Shown here piece by piece: positions 8,424 to 17,395 of a stretch of DNA of 33,096 nucleotides. Under the pieces are notes generated by a model. The model saw only the letters and a program-made list of their open reading frames with translations, was not told where the DNA came from and ran no database searches. A program made the translations under genes and the position numbers. Position 1 is the stretch's first letter. Every line of letters starts with the position of its first letter. This DNA comes from Hirudo medicinalis (Eukaryota; Annelida; Clitellata; Hirudinida; Hirudinidae), in NCBI GenBank assembly GCA_011800805.1, contig MPNW01000570.1, positions 1 to 33,096 of the forward strand, written 5' to 3'.

Positions 8424-9536
8424 GTCATCAATATTATTGTCATCATCACTATTATCTCAATCATGTCAGCGTCGATTGAAAAATAATTTTTACATTAAAA
8501 CAATGAATCTAATTTTAGACTGCCCAAGGAATTTTCACTCGAAAAAATGTTTCGCTTTCGATTCGACCAAACCTTAATCACATGATTACTGTTTTGTTTT
8601 CTCGCTTAAATTATGCTAATTTACTCTGCCAATTCATAACTAAGATGATGATTCACAACTAAGACGACCAGGATTTTTACAGAACAAGATTAAAGGAATG
8701 CTAAAAGTCACGGAGTCTTGAATCCGAGCTAGGAATTGAACGTGGAATCTCTGCGATGAGATGCTGCAAGTAGGCAGTGGAATCGAATACTCAGAGCTTC
8801 AGCGAAATACAACGACCACTAAAATATCAACATACTTGGGATATTAATTGTAGCTATAATAATAACAATAAAATTAGATGATTATGATGATAATAATAAT
8901 AATATTGTTCAAATAATTATATTGTCATTGAACTCAGGACAGCCAAGGGGGATAGGGGGACAAGTGCCCAGGGGCCGGGCAATTTTTTCAAACACACAAG
9001 GACCCGTGGCCGCTGTGCTTAGGGGCCCGAAATTTCTGAATTTCGAAATTACAAAATAATAAAATGGAAATAGCGAAGCACAAAAAGTGGCCATTTCTCA
9101 GGTTATCTTCACCGTAAAGAGTCGTGAGACTGCATGAAGTGTTGGGTGCATCAGACATTCGTAGGCTCAAATAATCCTTTAACATTCTCCACAAAACATT
9201 TACGATGTCCCAGTGCTGGCGATATTAAAATTCACCATGAATACGCATAATTTATTATAGATTCATTTGCATAACTTATTCGGGCAATGGCATCGACCAT
9301 TATCCCCAATATGGACTGAACTTACTACGACTCTATTAGCTCAATTCATTAACATCTCGTTTGCATAATTCATTATCCCATCATTAACATAATTTATTAT
9401 AGCCTCATTTTTATAATTTATTTTCCTTCCAGACAAGGACTACCTCCAGTACATTCAAAGGCAAGCTTGGGCAAGACCTTACCGAGCCCCAAAGACGATC
9501 TCAAAGAAATTCTCAGAGTTTATCGGGGGAAAATGA
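7653..9536 (+). CDS. Small secreted protein, candidate peptide precursor; family not recognised
   Basis: Coding exons are 7653-7854 and 9433-9536, joined in phase 1, giving 101 aa. The first exon probably begins at 7577 after AATTCCCTTTCAG; its donor is ACAG|GTTGGA and the second acceptor is TTTTCCTTCCAG. An AATAAA lies about 190 bp after the stop. Residues 1-21 are a textbook signal peptide: a basic residue at position 5, then a hydrophobic core ([10 protein letters not shown]) ending VRA. The mature part has an acidic middle (EDYDEEDE), one dibasic KK, single Arg/Lys sites and the C-terminus [10 protein letters not shown]. There are no cysteines after the signal peptide, which argues against a disulfide-rich protein and fits a neuropeptide or prohormone. 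Cleavage at KK and removal of the last Lys would leave a Gly-ending hexa- to heptapeptide that could be amidated. That processing is inference. The frame is open upstream of the ATG, but the signal peptide fixes the start. Confidence 0.72.
7862..8005 (+). repeat. (GGAT/GAAT)n tetranucleotide array
   Basis: GGAT quartets mixed with GAAT and GATA, with the block ATGAATTAATG/ATGAATTTATGG repeated several times. It lies at the start of the intron of the secreted-protein gene, only a few bases after the donor. Confidence 0.9.
8371..8462 (+). repeat. (ACC)n/(ATC)n microsatellite
   Basis: (ACC)7 passes directly into (ATC)n with later ATT/GTC interruptions. It is intronic in the secreted-protein gene. 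Just upstream, GGAGTTCAAACCCC (8283-8296) weakly resembles an inverted B box. Confidence 0.88.
8935..9038 (+). mobile_element. Partial hAT-like MITE copy
   Basis: This copy shares blocks in the same order with the element at 10821-10986: a GGGGG-rich left end, GGACAAGTGCCCAGGGG, GTGGCCGCT and AGGGGCCCGAAATTTCTG. It is 3' truncated, because after AAATTTCTG the right terminal repeat is replaced by AATTTCGAAATT. It lies in the intron of the secreted-protein gene and does not disturb coding sequence. Confidence 0.7.
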
Positions 9537-9727
9537 AGGACTTGCTTAATATATCAATTTAAGAAATTGCTCATCGCGACAAGTTATAATGGAAAGCATA
9601 ATCATCATAACCATTCTGTTATAATTACGAATCATATTATAATTACGAATAAATTGGTTCGAATAATTTCCTAACGTGTAAAGTACAAAAGCGAAAGTTT
9701 GTTTTGGAAAACTTTCCAGTAGATGAA

Positions 9728-9733
9728 AATAAA
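9728..9733 (+). terminator. Poly(A) signal AATAAA of the secreted-protein gene
   Basis: AATAAA about 190 bp after the TGA, followed within 30-50 bp by a GT/T-rich stretch (CTTTCTTGTTGTGG) that fits a downstream element. Confidence 0.65.
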
Positions 9734-9739
9734 CTCATC

Positions 9740-10812
9740 TTGTGTAATCAGTGACTGTTCTGCTTTCTTGTTGTGGTTCAGTGGAATGTAAATTATTAAT
9801 TGTAAAGTCAGAAATTAAATGTGAAATTAATGTGATTAACCGATAATATTTATATTATTATTATTACTATTATTATTGTTATAATAATTATTATTATTAT
9901 TATTTCCAAATAACTGACGAAATGTATAAAAAATACATCGCCATCACATTAATCAAAAGATATTCATTTTTATTAAAATTGCCTTTGAAACGATTAACGA
10001 TGAATTATTAATTAAAATATTATAATATACCAGTATTATAATATAATTAATTAATATTATAAATATTATAATATTGCCAGTCATGATTATTTCAAATGTC
10101 ATAATATTTCTTCAACAAAAACAACTTCCTTGATATCGACCTGACGTCAAACTCAAAAATCGTTTGTGTGTGAGAATAATAATAATAACAATAATAATAA
10201 TGATGATGATGATAATGATAATAATAATAACAATGATAATAATGTTTTAAATAAAACAAAATTTAACAACAAAATAAATTGTCTTCGATTTAAAGCATGG
10301 AAATCTAAGCCCGAAATCGCCACTCATGAGAGCACGTTTCCAAAAAGGATCCATTCATGATGAAATGAAGCCAATATGTTCGAAATCCATCTCCGATGCA
10401 AATGCATTTCCCTCATTTACAGAATTTACATGTCTCTTTTGCATGGCGAAATTTGAAATAATTTTAAATTAGAGATTTTATAGTGCAGAATTTGTCGTGT
10501 AAAATGGCCACTAAAAATTGGAGTTATTTAAGAATATTTAAGTAATCTTTCGTTGGAAATTTAATTCAAAACAATCGATTGGTTATCGACCACTAGGATT
10601 AGGTTTTAGTACTTAAATTGCCTGTCATCAAATCTAAACCAGATTCTTTCCACAGACCACAGCTTGACAATTTGGAAAACCTCAAAGAGAATATTTCTTC
10701 GACAAGACAGAACTGACGCAGCCAAAGAACTCAGTCCAGCCCAGTCATCTCTTTTGTCCACATATGAGGAGGAAAAAAGGTTCACTGTGCCCAATGGCAC
10801 TGCTTGACGTGG
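9740..10812. other. Intergenic, AT-rich, no gene seen
   Basis: Contains an (ATT)n run at about 9850-9905, interleaved ATTATAATA palindromes at about 10010-10075, and an (AAT/GAT)n array at about 10176-10243. The last of these yields a meaningless polyasparagine frame. No exon with flanking splice sites was found on either strand. Confidence 0.7.
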
Positions 10813-10820
10813 ATAGTAAT

Positions 10821-10986
10821 CAGGGCCACCGACAGAGGGAGCAGGGACAAGTGCCCAGGGGACGGCAATGGTTGGGGCCCGCCCGGGTTTTAAAACCTGT
10901 TTTTGCTTTTCAATTTCCAAATTGAAGTAAAATAGGAACCAGTGGCCGCTTTACCTAGGGGCCCGAAATTTCTGTCGGCGGCCCTG
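10821..10986. mobile_element. 166-bp hAT-like MITE with terminal inverted repeats
   Basis: The left end CAGGGCCACCGACAG and right end CTGTCGGCGGCCCTG are inverted repeats with one mismatch over 15 bp. Flanks ATAGTAAT (10813-10820) and GTTGTAAC (10987-10994) agree at 5 of 8 positions, consistent with a decayed 8-bp target-site duplication. CAGGG...CCCTG ends and 8-bp duplications are typical of the hAT superfamily. There is no transposase frame, so it is non-autonomous. A relative lies at 8935-9038. Confidence 0.78.
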
Positions 10987-11011
10987 GTTGTAACTATTAC
11001 TATAGTTACAG

Positions 11012-11051
11012 ATTACCGCGAGAGACGGTCTTAACCATTAGACCATATGGG
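11012..11051 (-). mobile_element. tRNA-derived (SINE-like) fragment
   Basis: Read on the minus strand it contains TGGTCTAATGGTTAAGACCG, a clean tRNA D-arm with a Pol III A box (TGGTCTAATGG). No acceptor stem or B box follows, so it is a truncated SINE head or tRNA relic, not a working tRNA gene. It sits 25 bp from the MITE. Confidence 0.55.
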
Positions 11052-11055
11052 GGCA

Positions 11056-11870
11056 CTGACGAAGCTGGCCGTGGGTTAACTGGGTAAGGGCTGGGCTGGA
11101 GCAGAAGTCAGCAGAGGGAATACTTTATCCATGTGATCCACAAAGCGTTTCTGCCCAAAGCCATCCAAGAGCAGTTGATGAACCTACGCATAGTGCCTCA
11201 CAAAATTTTCATTCGGCTGGGCTTTTGCTTTAAATATGGGGAAAATGAACGTTGTTTTATTTTGATGAAATCTCTCCGCGCTAGAATTTGATTGTTAAGA
11301 ATTTGTGACTAAAACATTTGTAGATGACTTAAGCAAGCGCGAACCTTTCCCGACGAATCTGGAAATAAATAACTTTCATAATGGTAATGAAATGGGATTT
11401 AAACTGTATAACAAAATAAAAATGAATCAATTATGAACTGTTATTATTAATTGAGCATAGCTCTAGCAGAAAATATTCATTATATCCAGTGACTTATGTT
11501 ATGACGTCGCTTGTATTGAACGAAACATAAATAAAAAGTTTAAAGAAGCAAAAAACATTGTAAACCATCAACAGTTTGGAAATCTAACATACGTCTGCTA
11601 ACAACCCGCCCCAAAGTTTTGATGGAGCAAAATGACTTTGAACTTCGTGGTGAGCAGAGAGAAAGGTTAAGCTAAGGAATAGTAACAGTTTCAAAGTCGA
11701 GACCACGCTAAATCAAGTAGTACAAACCTCAAGAAACCATCATTTCCAGAAAAAGGAGAAAAATCCATATCGTTTTTATTTTATTTTATTTTATTTTTTG
11801 ATTGCTTTTACATCCAATCGACCTATAAGCAGCAGGGTTGTTTCTGAGTAGTGTGCTACATTCATGGCTC
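11056..11870. other. Upstream region of the TSSK gene, no other gene seen
   Basis: Unique, moderately AT-rich sequence with a (TTTTA)5 run at about 11774-11799. It has no recognisable coding exon. AGCAG at 11831-11835, after a T-rich tract, could be a 3' splice site just upstream of the kinase start. Confidence 0.6.
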
Positions 11871-13791
11871 ATGGCTATGCCCAGGAAGGGCAATGTGACC
11901 TTAGAAGAAGAATTGAGAAAGCTCGGGTATGAACTCAACTCTGTCCTGGGCGAAGGCAGTTATGGTAAGGTCATGTCAGCCACTTCAGGTACCCATGGCA
12001 AAGTTGCTCTGAAGATCATCAACAAGAAACACCCATCTAAGGATTACTACTCTAAGTTTCTGCCAAGGGAGATCGAAACTCTAAAGTCCCTGCACCATCC
12101 GCACATCGTCAAACTCTATGAGGTCATCGACGTCAATGACAAGGTCAGCTTCGTCAGGCTTAGCTAGTTAATGTTTTAACCCAACGCCTAGAAAAAAATG
12201 TCAGATACGCTTTACTGAAGTTCATTGATTTTCGATTTGAATTCTAATATTGAATTTGAAACTGCCTGAAGGCAAGATTTTTTTATAAAGCCTAGTTGTA
12301 GTTTAAATCCCTTCGTTATGTAAAGTTTCAGTGAAATGTGTAATAATTCGCAGTCACTTTCGAGGATGTTATTATCTCTCCCAATAAGTCAAAAGACATT
12401 TCAGAGCCAGACTAAATCTTCAATTTGACCAAAGGTTCACCCACCCTAACATAAAAAATAAATAAATAAATACAAAATTAAACCGATATTCTTTATTCAT
12501 TTTAATCATTTCTCATCGCTTTAATCATTTCCTTGTCATTAATCTTGCTACAATGTAATCTCTATAGATAATTTTGGTCATGGAACTAGCGGGTAGGGGA
12601 GATCTTTTGAATTACATCAAGTTGAGGGGTGCCATGCCTGAGGAAAAGGCAAAGGTATTCTTCTACCAGCTCCTCAGTGCCGTGGAGTACATGCACACAA
12701 GGAACATTGTCCACAGGTTTGTTGTTGCGTGAGTAGACTTAACAAAGATATCATGATAGTTACAGTTAATTGACGTTATCAGTCACTATTCTAAGCGTAG
12801 ATTCCATTTGGACAACAGCTTGCAACTGTAATCTAGTACAATAATCCGTACATTTGCTACATTTCCATTAAAGTTTCAAATACCAAGGGCTAGGACTCGA
12901 ACATGCAACCTTTCGGTCGAAACCACAAATTCAGCCACTGTCCCAACCTTCATGCTGACATGCTGATTCATTCAAATTAATGAGAACTCGAACCCCTAGC
13001 CCGAATCGCACCGTTATTGACAAACTTATTGTTAAGCAGGGATTTGAAATGCGAAAACATTCTCTTGGATAACGACAACAACGTCAAAGTATCGGATTTC
13101 GGCTTCTCCAGACGTCAATTGACAGACCAGCTCAGCAAGACTTACTGCGGCAGTGCTGCCTATACGGCCCCTGAAATCCTCCAAGGCATTCCTTACAAGG
13201 GCACCCAAGGAGATATTTGGAGTTTGGGGGTCATCCTATACATTATTGTAAGCTCTTAGATTTTATTTAGCTGTACGGATTGAAAAACGTATTGAGGTCT
13301 TTGATGTAGAAAGGTTATTGTGAAACGATTAAATGATCAAAGCCATTAAATTGATTTTTATGCAAACTAAAATATTATATTTTTTCGAGATTTATTTGCC
13401 ATGATCAAAACAAAAGAAAACATTTTAAGGGAAATTTGGCTTTAAAAAGTCTACCAAATAACCAAACTAACCATACGGGCAATTACTAAATAAATGATTT
13501 ATTAATCAATCTTATCCCCACAATTCCCCACAGGCATGCGGCTCCATGCCGTTTGACGATTCGAACGTCAAGAAGATGATAGCCACACAGCTAGAGAAGA
13601 AAGTAACTTTCAGTAAAAGCAAAAAAATATCCGATGACCTGCAAAGACTCGTCCACGGAATGTTGAATGCCAGCATTGAAAAACGATTCACCATCAAAGA
13701 TATCAAAGAATCCGACTGGCTGGCCTCAACGGTATCAAAATTCGAACGAAAAGATTCCAGCGCATCGGCAGAGAAAAAGAGTAGCAAATGA
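11871..13791 (+). CDS. Testis-specific serine/threonine kinase (TSSK family)
   Basis: Four exons, 11871-12143, 12568-12716, 13040-13247 and 13534-13791, phases 0/2/0, giving 295 aa, within the usual range of single-domain TSSKs. Catalytic parts are complete: glycine loop GEGSYGKV (27-34), VALK lysine K48, helix-C Glu E67 in [16 protein letters not shown] with catalytic D142, DFG at D160, and [10 protein letters not shown] plus [11 protein letters not shown] in the C-lobe. TSSK-like signatures are [16 protein letters not shown] and [10 protein letters not shown]. It should phosphorylate proteins on Ser/Thr; vertebrate TSSKs act in late spermatids and sperm, so a male-germline role is likely by family, not shown here. 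The start is MAMPRKG at 11871; a second ATG at 11877 is also possible. The Ser/Lys-rich tail ends SAEKKSSK. Which TSSK paralogue it matches cannot be settled. Confidence 0.94.
12886..12950 (-). mobile_element. tRNA-derived SINE fragment in TSSK intron 2
   Basis: On the minus strand it reads GTGGCTGAATTTGTGGTTTCG, then GACCGAAAGGTTGCATGTTCGAGTCC, a tRNA-like layout with a perfect B box (GTTCGAGTCC) and a degenerate A-box region. The anticodon arm is not tRNA-like enough for a functional tRNA. Confidence 0.6.
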
Positions 13792-14087
13792 TTTCAGCTA
13801 CTTTGTTGCAGCGTCCTATTTGTTCCCAACTCTCTCACTAAAAGTTCAAGTTCAATCCAGTCAAAACTGGAATTGATGCCACGACAATGCTCAACTTGAC
13901 CCGCTTCGCAAGTATTGTTGATAAAATAACATCGCAGACTGTCTGCTCAAATTCACTTTTGATTTCCCTTAATCGTCAACATACTTTAAAAAAAAAATTT
14001 AAACTTTTAAATCTTATATTTTTATTTGTAATAATTTTTGACTGCGTTTTTATTTGCTGTAACAACGTTGAAAAGCAATTTTTATAC

Positions 14088-14093
14088 AATAAA
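14088..14093 (+). terminator. Poly(A) signal AATAAA of the TSSK gene
   Basis: AATAAA about 300 bp after the TSSK stop and about 290 bp before the 14-3-3 start. The two same-strand genes are separated by only about 600 bp between coding ends, and I see no other gene between them. Confidence 0.6.
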
Positions 14094-14385
14094 ACATTTT
14101 CTAGGGCGGCCAGCTTTTCATAAAATTAAAAATAAATACATAATTTTTAATGCAACAATAATTTTAAATGAAATGAAATTTATTATACTCTAGTGGAGAA
14201 TTTAATTTGTTAACATCGCTACGACGTAAATGTGTCAGGCAGCCTGCCTATATCTTCTTTAGTGTTTTTGACACGGAAGCCCTTCATCTGCATAACAAGC
14301 TCTGCTTGGTGTGTTCGTCAGGTTGCGGGTGTCTTGAATTGCTCTCTTGTTAATTCGAGTCTAGGTTTGATTTAGTTCAATTGAA

Positions 14386-17363
14386 ATGGCTGACACAAGG
14401 GAAGAACTCATCCAGAAAGCCAAGTTGGCCGAGCAGGCCGAGAGATACGACGACATGACGGCTTGCATGAAGCAAGTGACGGAAATGGACAGAGAACTGA
14501 GCAATGAAGAACGAAACCTCATGTCTGTGGCCTACAAGAATGTCATAGGAGCCAGACGATCTGCCTGGAGAGTCATTTCCAGCATAGAAGTAAAACTGAA
14601 GGCAATGAAAAGAAGCATGCCATGGTCAAGGACTACAAGACTGTGATTGAGAAGGAGCTGAGAGAAATCAGTAAAGACGTCATTGTGAGTTTTACTGTTG
14701 AAAATATTACTTTTCAAGCAACAATTTGGTGGGTTATGCTAGGCATAAATGTAGACAAGAAGTGGGTTTTAGTTGTTGAAATTTATTTATTCTAATGGAT
14801 AAATTCAACATTATTTCATTAGTTTTCTAACATTTATTTGAGAAATTGACATTTTAAGTTGTACTAAGGTGGTTCTAGACAAATATTAAGGAAGTATTTT
14901 GTGGCAATATGGTTGCAGGCAAATGAGACACACACGTTGTGAACTCGACCGTTTCAATTGCATGGAGATTTTAAGCTATGAAATTAAAATATTTTGACCA
15001 GAAATGTGACTAGTCTGAGAATTATGCAGATATTTCTGTGCAGCCAATCTAGGTAGTGCGAGGCTACATTCATAGCCATTGTTATCACGTGAATGTGAGC
15101 TCTTTAGTTGCGTATGCATAATGCATGCACGCATTAATTCATAGCGGCTCAGTAGCGTGCACGCTCAGGCTACCAGGGGGAGAGAGCTCTGTATTGAACC
15201 TGCCCGGCAAACAGGCACTTCTCAATTGCCGCCGATTTCAACAGAAGCTTGTCAAAACCGGTTTTACGGACCTCTTGGTTACGATAGGATGCCCGCCATT
15301 TTGTGCTCGTCTGGCTCTTTATCCGTCTGCGTATGTTTCCATTCCTCGTCTCCTCGCACCTTGCAGCAAGGCGTATCGTAAGGGAAAGCTGTAACAACCG
15401 GGGCGGTGCTTGTACCTACTGTCGTGTGCGTGCGACCGTGCGTGATAGCACTCTTGCGTAAGCGTGTGAACGTGCGCTAACCAACGGCTGTGCGAGAAAT
15501 CCGTGCGAGAGAGCTTTCCAGGCGGCTGCTTAGGTGACTGTCTGATTGTCTTTGATGTCACTGTGTGGATCCATGATTGTATTTCTGGTCGCTGGACGCT
15601 GCTAAGCAGATTTTCAGACACTACGGCTTAGTCGCCCCCCCTGTAACTGCGCGTTGTTGAGAAAGCAAGGGGTCTTCGGAGCAGACATGGACGGCTCCCG
15701 ATGCGGCTTTTTGTCAGGAATTATTAATGTAATAACGTACACTATAAGCCGGATAGGTACGACTTCGTTTCCCATATTTTTGTCATATTATGCATGAATT
15801 GTCAAGCAGCACGATAAAACAGGCGCATTAGATTCTATCGATTGATTCTTTCAAAAATTACCACATCTTTGTACTGAACGGGCAGATGTTTGGCCATGTT
15901 TTCCCGGATTGGGTAATTTTCCATCGAGATGAGATGGAAACAAGGAAACGTTCTTAAGGCAGATGAATATGCCCTTTCGTGCACTCCGGCTGGGGGGATT
16001 AATTTTTTGCGCGCACATCGCATTGGGGAGCCTGCTGTGTGCGGGTCGAAAGAACCAATCAAACTGCCCCCTTAATAAGCTCTACTGTGTATTGAGACCC
16101 GATAATCAACAGGCCATATATGGAACGAGAGATCGAATTACTAAATTGCTTCACTGCATTACCGCGCATGGCATTCTTTGTGCATGGACTAAAGGGACCA
16201 ATTGACTCTTTTGGAGTCGGCATGCAAATTATCTTCATTACTTTCTCTGTTGGATGAGTGAGAACGGAGTACTTGATAGCACGTTGTTGTTGTTGTTGCT
16301 GTTGTTGTTGTTGTTGATGCCTCTCAAATGATTCAACGTTTCTGATGATTATTGAACTCTGAGTTGTTGCTCTTCAGATAATGGAATTTACGAGAACCTG
16401 CTTACTGTGCTGAGTTCTTAAAATTAGTATCAGTCTGCGTGTAGAGCTAACTTGTAATATCCTACTTCTCAGTTTTATGATAATTTCTCTCAGTGTCTGA
16501 TTGAATGCTGTTGCCACCTTTCAAATGTAGACGGCTATGTTGTTTTACCTTCTGTCAAGATGTGATGTTTCTCAGCCAATTAAAGTCAGTTGTCTTCATG
16601 ACTTGAGGTAATGTGTCCCTTTAAAAGTCACTCGGTCCTATAGAAAACAGCTTCAAGGTTTTCTTTATGTCTTCTGCTTGCATCGGAATGCTTCCTTCCT
16701 ATCGATTCCATCTCCATTTGTGGTAGGAGCTGGATATTTTTTATTTTTTGCATCTGGGAAATTTTGATCCTGAAAATTCTGCTCTACTGATTGTCCTTAG
16801 ACAGACATTTTGAGATGGTCATTCCTTTCCCAATAGGGAGGAGATATTCAGTAATTTGTATTAGGTCCGAATATGAGTTCGGTGACTGCAGCCAATCGAA
16901 TCCCTCCTTTCCTTAACCCTAACCACAGGTTGAGATCATTTGCTTTGCTTAGCTTTTGGTCATAGTTTGGCTTTGATTAGGCGGATGTATCCTCAGCATT
17001 TTTTTTTCAAATGAACTTTTTAATGGTTATATTAAGTAACGATAGAGTTTATATAATAATAAATATTGTAATCAATATTTGCTTTTTCCTACAGAATCTT
17101 CTCGATAAACACTTGATCCCCAAGGCTGCTTCTGGTGAGAGCAAGGTCTTCTACTACAAGATGAAGGGTGACTACTATCGCTACCTCGCTGAGATAGGAG
17201 GAGACGACAAGCAGAGTGAGTCTCCCCTTCACTGATTGGCCGAGTCCACGTGGTCTTGCATTATCACGTTCTGAGTAAAGAGTTATGACTGGAATTTTGT
17301 TGGAATGCCTGGTTTTGGACGCATGATGATTTCCACAGTAAACCATCGATGATGATGATTGTA

Positions 17364-17395
<32 letters not shown>

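Noticed and set aside
15125..15621. Overlapping frames on both strands in the CpG-rich block
   Set aside because: Several frames are open at once because stop codons are rare in GC-richer DNA; none has a recognisable motif.
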